Both the position numbers and the translations under genes were made by a program. The notes under the pieces are model-generated. The model had not been told where the DNA came from. It worked only from the letters and a program-made list of their open reading frames with translations, and searched no databases. Shown in pieces: positions 1-7,816 of a stretch of DNA of 18,987 nucleotides (position 1 is its first letter; each line of letters begins with the position of its first letter). The DNA comes from UBA961 sp049317525 (lineage in GTDB: Bacteria; Bacteroidota; Ignavibacteria; Kapaibacteriales; UBA961): the NCBI GenBank assembly GCA_049317525.1, contig JBMOIC010000035.1, forward strand, positions 1-18,987. Direction: 5' to 3'.

Positions 1-11
1 AATGTATCCTA

Positions 12-27
12 ACAACCAGAAGGTTGT
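12..27 (-). terminator. 3' trailer hairpin directly after tmRNA
   Basis: On minus, ACAACC and GGTTGT form a 6-bp stem around a TTCT loop, and the first stem base is the tmRNA discriminator A. Only two T residues follow before AGG, so it is a poor intrinsic terminator. It may instead be a processing signal or part of a weak terminator that continues outside the window. Confidence 0.35.
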
Positions 28-395
28 GGAGATGGCGGGAGTCGAACCCGCGTCCGAAATGCTGCAGCCGAAGCCTCTCCATGCTCAGTCTATTAATAAT
101 TTTAGTATAATCGTACACCAATAGACAGGCCAATTACACGATGAATCATAATCTTAATTCAGGTACCGATTCAATGTCCTGAAAGCATCCCTTTAAGAAG
201 TTACACCCGATTCATCGCCTAAGGGCCGACGATGGTCGAATGGTTTAACGGCTTTGTCCTGTGGATTAGGCGGCTAAACGGTAGTTCATAGTGTTGCCAC
301 TTATGTGTTCCGCCGGTTGTATTAACGAGCTCCACCAGCGTAGCTCGGCATGCTTCTTCGTACTACATTCACCCCGTCGAGACCATTTCATCCCC
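27..395 (-). ncRNA. ssrA: Transfer-messenger RNA (tmRNA), one-piece
   Basis: tmRNA rescues ribosomes stalled on broken mRNAs: it acts first as an alanyl-tRNA, then as a short mRNA encoding a degradation tag. Read on minus, the 5' end (395) starts GGGGATG, which pairs with CATCTCC before the discriminator A at 27 to give a 7-bp acceptor stem with one G-U pair. The T-arm (about 33-54) contains GGGTTCGACTCCC, and the 5' half carries the tmRNA-typical GTCTCGACGGGG and GCATGCCGAG. A tag reading frame lies in the middle (266-298). The two halves are in normal order, so it is not a permuted tmRNA. The bases after the discriminator read CAA rather than CCA, so the 3' CCA must be added after transcription. 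Pseudoknots were not folded. No exact TAnnTTTG promoter was seen between it and the upstream gene, so its own promoter is unresolved. Identity is near certain; ends are good to a few bases. Confidence 0.96.
266..298 (-). other. tmRNA proteolysis-tag reading frame (GNTMNYRLAA)
   Basis: The frame GGC AAC ACT ATG AAC TAC CGT TTA GCC GCC TAA encodes GNTMNYRLAA and ends in the hydrophobic-Ala-Ala C-terminus expected for ClpXP-type degradation of tagged proteins. The resume codon is inferred as GGC at 298-296, because shifting by one base (GCA) meets a TGA after three codons. Known tags usually end YALAA, so the Arg before Leu-Ala-Ala is uncommon. The exact resume codon was chosen by frame and similarity, not experiment. 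Confidence 0.75.
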
Positions 396-460
396 ATGGG
401 CGCGCTGCATAGACGCCTTGCCTGTATTGATATTGCTAGCAATTAAAAATAGTTTAAATA

Positions 461-1543
461 TTAAAAATGGACATTTCCAATTGTGATTCTAAAAGGATAA
501 AAGAGATTAAACTTTGGGCCTTCTTTATCACTAAATTCTATAGTTGGTAATGGTAAAAGGATATAATTCAAAGATTGTTTTATCCAATTCCAGAATGGGG
601 GGCCATCAGGTAAAACCATTGCAGGTGTAATATCTAAACCCAATAAATATTTTCTATCGCCATTTTTAAAGGTCAAATTTCTAGCAGTATATCCAATCCC
701 GAGATTTAGCCACTTTGGCCAATATGAGGATAAACTGTTAGGTAATAAATTGTGGACATTAGCACTCAACATAAAAGTATAACCACTATAATCATCGATA
801 AAAGATGAAGAAGCTTGTCTGCTATTTGAACCAAACCAAGATGGTGGGAAATAATTAGCTTTCGGTGTAAAATTTTGTAAAAATGGCCAATAATGTTGTC
901 CTAAAAAGAAACCAATTCCTGCTATATTAGATATCATGTCAGAAGGGCTAAATCCCCAATTAGTACCAAAACCATCTAATATTTCTACATAGGCTTGATA
1001 AGTAAAAGACATTGCAGCGCCCCAATTTGTTGCTGCTTCATGGCTTAATCCAGAACCCATTAAAAATTCACTTAAAATATATGCATTCAAATAACCACCC
1101 CAAAAATGCCCTAGTTTATCTACATATAATCCATAATTACCATCTTCTATAAATCTAAAAGCAGAGGTAGAATCCCATATTGTATTTACTTGATAGATAT
1201 GTAATGCCGTAATTGCTGCAGCATAAGTTCCTGTTAATACATAAAATGGCGTGTTTTTAATTGATGTTTTTTTTAATGCTGCTGTCCCCATTAATGTTGT
1301 TCGTGGATACCCAGCATATGTAAATTCTTGAGGTGATAATGTTTCTGATGTCTCATCTGATGCTGCAATTTCAGATTGTGTATCTATATTGTATGTTGAA
1401 CACTCTTCTAAGCAGGGATAATCTACTAAGCTTTCAATACTTTGAGAAATGACACTACCTTTAACACTTTCATTTTCTACTTGTTCAGCACTTTGTGCAC
1501 GAACAGCAAAAAAGAATAATATGATCAGAATGAACTTGTTCAT
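461..1543 (-). CDS. DUF2279 / YfiM-like exported protein
   Basis: The protein has 360 residues. The N-terminus (MNKFILIILFFFAVRAQSA) is a typical signal peptide with likely cleavage after about residue 19. A variable Ser/Glu-rich stretch follows to about residue 90. The central region carries the signature of DUF2279 (YfiM-like envelope proteins): DKLGHF (142-147), EILDGF (187-192) and GFSPSDMISN (197-206), with hydrophobic helices between them. The biochemical function of this family is not established. The charged Asp/His/Glu motifs inside hydrophobic segments are strongly conserved in the family, and membrane association is inferred. The start codon overlaps the stop of the upstream methyltransferase (ATGA), so the two are probably translationally coupled. 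The next gene downstream is ssrA. Confidence 0.8.
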   Translation of the reverse strand: MNKFILIILFFFAVRAQSAEQVENESVKGSVISQSIESLVDYPCLEECSTYNIDTQSEIAASDETSETLSPQEFTYAGYPRTTLMGTAALKKTSIKNTPFYVLTGTYAAAITALHIYQVNTIWDSTSAFRFIEDGNYGLYVDKLGHFWGGYLNAYILSEFLMGSGLSHEAATNWGAAMSFTYQAYVEILDGFGTNWGFSPSDMISNIAGIGFFLGQHYWPFLQNFTPKANYFPPSWFGSNSRQASSSFIDDYSGYTFMLSANVHNLLPNSLSSYWPKWLNLGIGYTARNLTFKNGDRKYLLGLDITPAMVLPDGPPFWNWIKQSLNYILLPLPTIEFSDKEGPKFNLFYPFRITIGNVHF

Positions 1544-2397
1544 ACATTATGATTCTTATCAGAAGGTAATTGTAATAAAAATCTATGATAAGCCATATGT
1601 TGTGTAAAAAAGCCCTCGCTTAAATTAGCATCATACCATTCGGATAGAGTATGTAAAAAGCCACCTGATTTTCTCATAAAAAGTTTCAAAAACAGACGAA
1701 TAATAGGAGAAAAACCCATAAGTAAATCTTGAACAATATGTAATGTTGGTAACATATAGTGTCTAAACAAAGATTCAGTAAACCTAAGGCTTGGCAATAT
1801 TTTATGGCTTGTACATTCAGTATTTATAATAGTAATTCCTCTTTGAGCACATTCACGCTCTAAATCAGACGTATACACCATATTGGTATTAATCAAGGGA
1901 TGATTGGAAGTTCGATAAAATCCAGAAATAAGAATATATCCACCTGGCTTAACACAACGTGTTGAAGCATCTAATCCATCTTTCAGAGAGAAATAATTAT
2001 TTGATTCACTCATCAATAACATATCAACTTGGTGTTTAGGATAATAATCTTCAATCTTAGAATGTATAAATGAACTACCAGGAAGCGTATTTTTAAACAT
2101 CGAGGCATGATTTTTTTCTGGAGAAATGCCTTGAACTATTCTACCTGATTTTTCGAATGCAAATGCAACATCACCAATGCCACAACCAACATCAACAATA
2201 GATTGCACATCGGATGGCGTCCAATCTAATAAACTTTGAGTATATCGTTGTTGAGCAATACGAAGTGTGTCTAAAGAGTCGATAATGTCATTCTGATTAT
2301 CTGAATATCCCAAATGAAGAGACTCCAGTTTGAGAACTTCGACACAAAAACGAAGTTCAAAATCAACAGAATTAGTAAGTAGGGGATGAATAGCCAT
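1540..2397 (-). CDS. Class I SAM-dependent methyltransferase
   Basis: A 285-residue cytoplasmic protein with no signal peptide. The SAM-binding motif I is DVGCGIG (69-75) in the context SIVDVGCGIGDVAFAF, followed by an acidic/strand region and post-motif LLMSES (about 127-132) and VKPGGYILISGF (about 149-160), the standard order of a Rossmann-fold methyltransferase. The 60 residues before motif I and the C-terminal 100 residues, which are helical and hydrophobic, probably define the substrate; I cannot name it. UbiE-like or small-molecule O- or C-methyltransferases are possible. It is the first gene of a two-gene unit with the DUF2279 protein (4-base ATGA overlap). A -7 type promoter box lies 36 bases upstream. 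No strong Shine-Dalgarno is visible. Confidence 0.82.
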   Translation of the reverse strand: MAIHPLLTNSVDFELRFCVEVLKLESLHLGYSDNQNDIIDSLDTLRIAQQRYTQSLLDWTPSDVQSIVDVGCGIGDVAFAFEKSGRIVQGISPEKNHASMFKNTLPGSSFIHSKIEDYYPKHQVDMLLMSESNNYFSLKDGLDASTRCVKPGGYILISGFYRTSNHPLINTNMVYTSDLERECAQRGITIINTECTSHKILPSLRFTESLFRHYMLPTLHIVQDLLMGFSPIIRLFLKLFMRKSGGFLHTLSEWYDANLSEGFFTQHMAYHRFLLQLPSDKNHNV

Positions 2398-2433
2398 AGA
2401 ATCTTAGTTAACCATAAAAGCCAAGAGCATTGG

Positions 2434-2441
2434 CAAAATTA
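2434..2441 (-). promoter_or_regulatory. Predicted -7 promoter box for the methyltransferase unit
   Basis: Read on minus the octamer is TAATTTTG, an exact match to the Bacteroidetes primary-sigma -7 consensus TAnnTTTG. It lies 36 bases before the ATG at 2397. TTGTTG-like bases at 2458-2463 could serve as the -33 element, about 17-20 bases further upstream. The match is direct; promoter activity is inferred. Confidence 0.5.
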
Positions 2442-2528
2442 CTGCTTAAATTTAACTCAACAAGCACCATATAATAATTTTAATTGTGCACTTTTTATCA
2501 CAATCTTAGAATACTTCCATCTAATTTG

Positions 2529-2536
2529 TAATTTTG
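2529..2536 (+). promoter_or_regulatory. Predicted -7 promoter box for gap
   Basis: TAATTTTG matches TAnnTTTG exactly and lies 50 bases before the gap ATG. No clean TTTG -33 element is seen at the expected distance, so the assignment rests on the -7 box and its spacing, which resembles that of other genes in the window. Confidence 0.5.
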
Positions 2537-2586
2537 TTTAAGTTGAATTCTGATTTATCTCTTATTTCTTTCAAGGAAATTGATTC

Positions 2587-3576
2587 ATGGCAATCCGTAT
2601 TGCAATTAATGGTTTTGGTCGCATCGGACGTTTAGTATTTCGTGTTGCGAGTGCACGTCCTGATTTATTTGAAATCGTTGGTATCAATGATTTAACAGAC
2701 GCTCCTACATTAGCACATTTACTAAAATATGATTCGGTTCATGGAAGATTTAATGGTGAAGTGAAAGCTGATCAATCTTCAATCCTTGTAAACGGTTCAT
2801 CTATTAATATTTCTGCAGAAAAACAGATAGAAAATATTCCATGGAATAATCTTGATTGTATTATTGAATCTACTGGTGTTTTTAGTTCTAAAGACCAATT
2901 ATCTAAACATTTAGCTCATGGAAGAAAAGTTGTTCTTACTTCTCCAGCAAAAGATGCATTAGATAAAACAATTGTATTAGGTGTGAATGATCATACATTA
3001 AATGGCTCTGAAGTGATTCTGTCTAATGCTTCTTGTACTACGAATTGTTTGGCACCAATGGTAAAAGTATTGCATGATTCTTTTGGCATAGAAAAAGGGT
3101 ATATGACAACAGTACATGCTTATACTAATGATCAAAGAATTCTTGATTTACCTCATAAAGATTTACGCAGGGCTAGGTCTGCTGCTGTGAGTATTATTCC
3201 TACAACAACTGGTGCAGCTAAGGCAGTTGGTGAAGTTTTACCTGAATTAAAAGGAAAATTAGATGGCTTTTCATTCAGAGTGCCTGTTCCCGATGGATCT
3301 GTGACAGATTTCACAGCAATTCTACATCGTGATGTTACAAAAGAAGAAATAAATCAAGCCTTAAAAGCAGCTGCTGATTCTTCTCTTAAAGGAATTATGG
3401 AATATTCTGAAGATCCTTTGGTTTCTGTTGATATTTTAGGTAATCCTCATTCTTGTATTGTAGATTCACTATCTACAATGGCAATGGGTAATTTAGTTAA
3501 AGTAGTTGGTTGGTATGATAATGAATGGGGTTATTCTAATCGAGTTATTGACTTAGTTGCAAAAATTTGTAGTTGA
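2587..3576 (+). CDS. gap: Glyceraldehyde-3-phosphate dehydrogenase, NAD-type
   Basis: This enzyme converts glyceraldehyde 3-phosphate, phosphate and NAD to 1,3-bisphosphoglycerate in glycolysis, and the reverse in gluconeogenesis, as a cytosolic homotetramer. The 329-residue protein is of normal length. The nucleotide-binding motif INGFGRIGR lies at residues 7-15. Asp35 in GINDLTD is the residue that favours NAD over NADP. The catalytic Cys150 sits in SNASCTTNC and the general base His177 in TTVHAYTNDQ; the C-terminal WYDNEWGYSNR is intact. The start is supported by AAGGA at 2573-2577, 9 bases before the ATG. It is monocistronic: divergent from the methyltransferase unit and followed by a bidirectional terminator. 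No pgk or tpi is adjacent. Assignment is firm. Confidence 0.98.
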   Translation: MAIRIAINGFGRIGRLVFRVASARPDLFEIVGINDLTDAPTLAHLLKYDSVHGRFNGEVKADQSSILVNGSSINISAEKQIENIPWNNLDCIIESTGVFSSKDQLSKHLAHGRKVVLTSPAKDALDKTIVLGVNDHTLNGSEVILSNASCTTNCLAPMVKVLHDSFGIEKGYMTTVHAYTNDQRILDLPHKDLRRARSAAVSIIPTTTGAAKAVGEVLPELKGKLDGFSFRVPVPDGSVTDFTAILHRDVTKEEINQALKAAADSSLKGIMEYSEDPLVSVDILGNPHSCIVDSLSTMAMGNLVKVVGWYDNEWGYSNRVIDLVAKICS

Positions 3577-3600
3577 AATATATAAGCTTAAGCAAAAAAT

Positions 3601-3628
3601 AAAGGCATTCATTTTATTGAATGCCTTT
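3601..3628. terminator. Bidirectional intrinsic terminator between gap and MCM
   Basis: A perfect 11-bp stem (AAAGGCATTCA at 3601-3611, TGAATGCCTTT at 3618-3628) has a 6-base loop. T-rich sequence follows on plus (TTTTGTGTTTT), and on minus the left flank reads TTTATTTTTT. It lies 24 bases after the gap stop and 6 bases after the MCM stop, so it can end both convergent transcripts. Confidence 0.85.
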
Positions 3629-3634
3629 TGTGTT

Positions 3635-5779
3635 TTAACTAAGCGCTTGTTCTATTTTATGGAGAACTTCTCGGGCAGCATCCAATACATTTGTGCCCGG
3701 ACCAAATATAGCCTTAACTCCAGCATGATAGAGTTCCTCATAATCTTTTGGTGGAATTACTCCTCCAGCAACTACAATGATATCAGATGAACCTTGTTTA
3801 TGTAATTCTTCAATCAAAAGGGGAATCAAGGTTTTATGTCCTGCTGCTTGACTAGAAATCCCAATTACATGGACATCGCTTTCTATGGCTTGTCTTGCCG
3901 CTTCTTCAGGAGTTTGGAATAATGGTCCTAAATCGACATCATAACCAGCATCTGCAAAGCCAGTCGCTATAACATGCGCTCCGCGATCATGCCCATCTTG
4001 TCCAAGTTTAGCAACCATAATTCTTGGACGCCTTCCATATTTTTGTTCAAAAGCGATTATTTCATTTTGCACAGCATGAAATCCTTCATTATGTTCATTA
4101 TAATGTGCATATACTCCACTCACTATAGATACCTGTGATTCATATCGTCCAAATGATGAAGCCATTGCTTCGGAGATTTCTCCAAGAGTTGCTCTTAATC
4201 GGGCAGCATGAATGGCAGCTTCTAAAAGATTCCCAGAATTATTTTCAGCTATAGTAAATATTGCAGATAAAGATTCTTCTACTGCTTTTTGATCTCGATT
4301 TTGTTTTATGGTCTGTAATAATTCAATTTGAGATGCTCTAACAGTTGTATTATCGATATCTAATACATCTACTTCAGTTTGCTCATCTGGAATATACTTA
4401 TTAACACCTACGATAATTTCTTGTTTTTGATCGATTAAAGCTTGTTTTCTTGCAGCAGATTCTTCGATAAGCCTTTTGGGAATTCCCATTTGGATTGCTT
4501 TTGTCATACCACCAATAGATTCTATTTCTGCAATAATCTTTTTGGCTTCTTGATATAATGATTCTGTTAAAGATTCAACATAATATGAACCACCCATTGG
4601 ATCGGCTACTTCTGTAATATGTGTTTCTTCAGCAATGATTAATTGAGTATTTCTGGCAATTCTGGCGGATGCATCTGTAGGTAATCCTAAAGCTTCATCA
4701 AATGAATTCGTATGTAGTGATTGAGTGCCACCCAATACAGCAGCCATAGCTTCTATAGTAGTTCTAATGATATTATTATAAGGATCTTGAGCAGCTAAAG
4801 ACCAACCAGAGGTTTGGCAATGTGTTCTTAATATTAGCGAGCTATTTTTTTTAGGTGAGAACTGTTTTACTTGTTCTGCCCATAAGCGTCTGGCAGCACG
4901 CATTTTGGCAATTTCCATAAAGAAATTCATACCAATACCCCAAAAGAATGAAAGTCTTGGGGCAAATTCATCAATATCTAAACCCTTTGCTAAGGCTATG
5001 CGTACATATTCTAGTCCATCTGCAATCGTAAAGGCCATTTCTTGAACAGCACTTGCACCTGCTTCATGCATATGATAACCGCTAATACTAATGCTATTAT
5101 ATTTTGGCATATGCTTGCTAGTATATTCGATAATATCAGCAACAATACGCATTGAAGGTTCTGGAGGATAAATAAATGTATTCCTTACCATGAATTCTTT
5201 TAGAATATCATTTTGAATTGTACCAGATAATTGATGTTGTTGAACTCCTTGTTCCTCGGCAGCAACAATAAACATGGCTAATATTGGGATAACAGCGCCG
5301 TTCATTGTCATGGAAACAGACATCGTATCTAAAGGAATTTGATCGAAGAGAATTTTCATATCTTCTACGCTATCGATTGCAACACCAGCTTTTCCAACAT
5401 CACCAACTACTCTTGGATGATCAGAATCAAAGCCACGATGAGTTGCTAAATCGAAAGCTACGGATAATCCTTTTTGTCCGGCAGCAAGATTTCTTCTATA
5501 AAAAGCATTAGATGCTGCAGCAGTAGAAAAACCAGCATATTGCCTGATAGTCCAAGGCCTATTTGTATACATTGTAGCATAAGGCCCACGAGTAAAAGGG
5601 AATATACCTGGCATAGAGTCTTGAATAGCTAATGATTCAAGATCAGCTGCAGTATATAATGGTTTTATAGTAATTCCTTCTGCATTTACTTTTTCAAGTA
5701 ATTCAGGAGATTGATTTTTCAATTCTTTCTGTGCAATAGCTTTCCAAGAAAGATATGCATTCTGTTCAAGTTCAGACAC
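3635..5779 (-). CDS. scpA: Methylmalonyl-CoA mutase, large/catalytic subunit type
   Basis: Interconverts (R)-methylmalonyl-CoA and succinyl-CoA using adenosylcobalamin, linking the TCA cycle with propionate metabolism. With the GTG start at 5779 the protein has 714 residues, the length of the single-chain E. coli Sbm/ScpA enzyme. The TIM-barrel part contains TIRQYAGFS, with Tyr81 matching the catalytic Tyr89 of the Propionibacterium enzyme, and SGYHMHEAGA with the Tyr-His substrate pair. The C-terminal B12 domain has DGHDRG (595-600), where His597 is the lower cobalt ligand. An in-frame ATG at 5845 exists, but it would overlap the upstream TPR gene by 41 bases. The GTG has GGAG six bases before it and starts 25 bases after the TPR stop. 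It is the last gene of the operon, before the terminator. No small subunit, epimerase or MeaB chaperone gene is nearby. The MutB name is also used. Confidence 0.95.
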   Translation of the reverse strand: MSELEQNAYLSWKAIAQKELKNQSPELLEKVNAEGITIKPLYTAADLESLAIQDSMPGIFPFTRGPYATMYTNRPWTIRQYAGFSTAAASNAFYRRNLAAGQKGLSVAFDLATHRGFDSDHPRVVGDVGKAGVAIDSVEDMKILFDQIPLDTMSVSMTMNGAVIPILAMFIVAAEEQGVQQHQLSGTIQNDILKEFMVRNTFIYPPEPSMRIVADIIEYTSKHMPKYNSISISGYHMHEAGASAVQEMAFTIADGLEYVRIALAKGLDIDEFAPRLSFFWGIGMNFFMEIAKMRAARRLWAEQVKQFSPKKNSSLILRTHCQTSGWSLAAQDPYNNIIRTTIEAMAAVLGGTQSLHTNSFDEALGLPTDASARIARNTQLIIAEETHITEVADPMGGSYYVESLTESLYQEAKKIIAEIESIGGMTKAIQMGIPKRLIEESAARKQALIDQKQEIIVGVNKYIPDEQTEVDVLDIDNTTVRASQIELLQTIKQNRDQKAVEESLSAIFTIAENNSGNLLEAAIHAARLRATLGEISEAMASSFGRYESQVSIVSGVYAHYNEHNEGFHAVQNEIIAFEQKYGRRPRIMVAKLGQDGHDRGAHVIATGFADAGYDVDLGPLFQTPEEAARQAIESDVHVIGISSQAAGHKTLIPLLIEELHKQGSSDIIVVAGGVIPPKDYEELYHAGVKAIFGPGTNVLDAAREVLHKIEQALS

Positions 5780-5785
5780 GCTATT

Positions 5786-5789
5786 CTCC
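5786..5789 (-). promoter_or_regulatory. Shine-Dalgarno deciding the MCM start
   Basis: On minus, GGAG precedes AATAGC and then GTG. This places an SD 6 bases before the GTG at 5779 and supports it over the upstream in-frame ATG at 5845, which lies inside the preceding gene. Confidence 0.65.
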
Positions 5790-5804
5790 AATAGAAGAAA
5801 ATTA

Positions 5805-6953
5805 TTATTTATAAGGGTTTTGCAGATATCTATTAGCTTCTTCATGAGAATTTTGTCTTTCTTGCCATGCTAATACTTTTTTATACTGCTGAATTGCTAA
5901 TTCTCTTTGCCCTTTCATATCATATATATTGCCAATTTTTAGATTTACTTTTACAGTAAATCCAGAAACATCTTCATCTAAATATCTTCCTGCTTCATCA
6001 CATTTGTAAAAGTATTTTAATGATGAGTCTAATTCTTTTCTATTAATCAATGCTAAACCAACATAGTACAGTGCTTCTCTGGCGGTTTGTTGATCATATC
6101 CTACTTTTTTATCAATGCATGCCTGAACTGCATTTCTCCATGTTTGTTCCATCTGTGGATACATTCCCATCATAACTTGACATCTTCCAACATATCTGTG
6201 AAAATATGGGTTTTGGGGATATTGATTTAATAAGTCTTGGGCTACTTTTAAGGCTTCTGATGGATTTTTTTCAAATTGAAAATATGCTTGTAATAAGGAA
6301 ACTTTGGCTTCTGTTTTTGCATATTTAGCACTTCTTCCTGCTGCTGCTAATTGCATAAGACCCAGATTCTTATCTCCTTTAGGCAAAAACATCATCACAC
6401 TTGCTAATACTGGATATTGTTCTGGTAATACGGCTGCATAATAATTATATAATCCTGTCCCTAACATGATATCGTGATTTCCTGGGGCAATTTGGTGACA
6501 TCTTTGCAATATTTCAAATGCAATATGCCCATCATCTGCTGCTTTTAACCATGATTCTCTGCCGGCATAAAATCTTCCTCTAAAACCTAGGGCTCCACCT
6601 TTAAAAAATAGTGCTGATAAATCATTTGGATTGGTTTCTAATAATTCATCACATAATGTTATTACTTGAGCACATTTATACAGGAACTTTTCATCATTTT
6701 GTTTACTTTTTCTGTCTGCTTGAATTCGCCACCATTCCACCATTGCATCAAGAAAATATCCTGCAGGATTTTTAGGATATAGATTAATAACTTTATTAAA
6801 CAATGCACTTGCAGCATCAAATTCCATATTATAAATCATTGTTGCGCCCATTTGAACTAATGTATCTGCATCAGATCTCATCATTATCCATTGGGCTTTC
6901 AATGTACTTGTTGAACATATACAACAGAAAGATAATACTAGTAAGATTTTCAT
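5805..6953 (-). CDS. Exported tetratricopeptide-repeat protein
   Basis: The 382-residue protein starts with a signal peptide (about residues 1-20, ending STLKA-QW), so it is exported to the periplasm or outer membrane. The rest is almost wholly helical and built from TPR-like helix pairs. An N-terminal pair begins at about residue 29 (QMGATMIYNMEFDAASALF), there are middle repeats, and the clearest C-terminal one is near residues 335-370 (IGNIYDMKGQRELAIQQYKK). TPRs form superhelical scaffolds for protein binding; the partner is unknown. There is no lipobox I would trust. It lies between the CPBP protease gene (41-base gap) and the MCM gene (25-base gap) in one operon. A link to MCM is not obvious, and co-transcription may be fortuitous. 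Function beyond TPR scaffold is not assigned. Confidence 0.8.
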   Translation of the reverse strand: MKILLVLSFCCICSTSTLKAQWIMMRSDADTLVQMGATMIYNMEFDAASALFNKVINLYPKNPAGYFLDAMVEWWRIQADRKSKQNDEKFLYKCAQVITLCDELLETNPNDLSALFFKGGALGFRGRFYAGRESWLKAADDGHIAFEILQRCHQIAPGNHDIMLGTGLYNYYAAVLPEQYPVLASVMMFLPKGDKNLGLMQLAAAGRSAKYAKTEAKVSLLQAYFQFEKNPSEALKVAQDLLNQYPQNPYFHRYVGRCQVMMGMYPQMEQTWRNAVQACIDKKVGYDQQTAREALYYVGLALINRKELDSSLKYFYKCDEAGRYLDEDVSGFTVKVNLKIGNIYDMKGQRELAIQQYKKVLAWQERQNSHEEANRYLQNPYK

Positions 6954-6994
6954 AATTTATAATTATACTGAAACAAGAGTATGATTAATGATGA

Positions 6995-7816
6995 TCATGA
7001 AGATTGAATGCTTGGGTACATTAATCTGAATAATTTGGCATGACGAATTGGCGAGTTTCCTAATGTATATGTATATGCAATTAAAAGAAGCAAAACTACA
7101 GTACAATAGAAAGTTCCTTCAATTCCATATGGGCCTATAAAAAACGAGGAAAATGTTGAGTCATGTATTGTTGTTTTTAAAAAACCATCACCAAATTTAA
7201 TTCCGCTGATCTCTATTCCTACAGCACTTTGTGTAAAATTCCAAGATGCATGATATAAAATTGGCAACCAAAGTCCTTTGCTACGATACCAAGCTATGCT
7301 CATGAAGCAATTAGCCAAAAAAGTATTGAGTGTTGATATGATATCTGCATTGGGATTAGATAAATGTAATAATGAAAATACAATAGAAATAATGATAATA
7401 ATCCTACTTGGAGAGAATCTATCAGCTAGAGCCTGAAATATTGTCCCCCTAAAAATACATTCTTCCAATAAAGCAGTAGAAAATATCATCATCATAGTTG
7501 AAAAAGAAATACCTTTTCCATATTCTATCGATAGCAAATCAGCACTGTATAGGATAACTATTGCAAGTAGTACGGGTATAATGCCGGCCAGAGTTCCTAT
7601 CACTATTTCTTTTATAGTATAAGAATCTATTGCAAAACCAGCAGTGCTTGTATTACCACCGCGCATATATTCAATTGCTATCATACCAAATGGAAGAAGC
7701 CAAATACCAAATAGTTGAAAAGCAGGAAAAAGTATTGAGATTCCTATATATATCAATACAAGCATTACACCTGCTACAAGCCTTTGATACCAATGATGGA
7801 TATATATATTTTTCAT
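6995..7816 (-). CDS. CPBP family intramembrane glutamic/metalloprotease
   Basis: The 273-residue integral membrane protein has about seven hydrophobic segments. It has the three conserved motifs of the CPBP (CAAX protease and bacteriocin-processing, Abi) family: EECIFR (Glu118, Glu119, Arg123), SLLHLSN with His151, and LPILYHASWNF with His189 and Asn193. These residues form the membrane-embedded active site that cleaves substrates near or within the membrane. In bacteria the family is tied to processing of prenylated proteins, bacteriocin immunity or other membrane proteolysis; the substrate here is unknown. The ATG overlaps the stop of the upstream M14 gene by one base (TAATG), indicating translational coupling. 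All key residues are present, so activity is likely. Confidence 0.9.
   Translation of the reverse strand: MKNIYIHHWYQRLVAGVMLVLIYIGISILFPAFQLFGIWLLPFGMIAIEYMRGGNTSTAGFAIDSYTIKEIVIGTLAGIIPVLLAIVILYSADLLSIEYGKGISFSTMMMIFSTALLEECIFRGTIFQALADRFSPSRIIIIISIVFSLLHLSNPNADIISTLNTFLANCFMSIAWYRSKGLWLPILYHASWNFTQSAVGIEISGIKFGDGFLKTTIHDSTFSSFFIGPYGIEGTFYCTVVLLLLIAYTYTLGNSPIRHAKLFRLMYPSIQSS

Noticed and set aside
432..443. Palindrome ATTGCTAGCAAT as a terminator for the DUF2279 gene
   Set aside because: The stem could be only about 4 bp with a loop, and no T-run follows it on minus.
3557..3790. Plus-strand 77-codon open frame after gap
   Set aside because: It overlaps the gap end, the terminator hairpin and the mutase gene, and shows no protein-like pattern.
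5780..5845. Upstream ATG start adding 22 residues to methylmalonyl-CoA mutase
   Set aside because: It lies inside the TPR gene, the added residues are not typical of the family, and a GTG with GGAG six bases before it gives the family's usual length.
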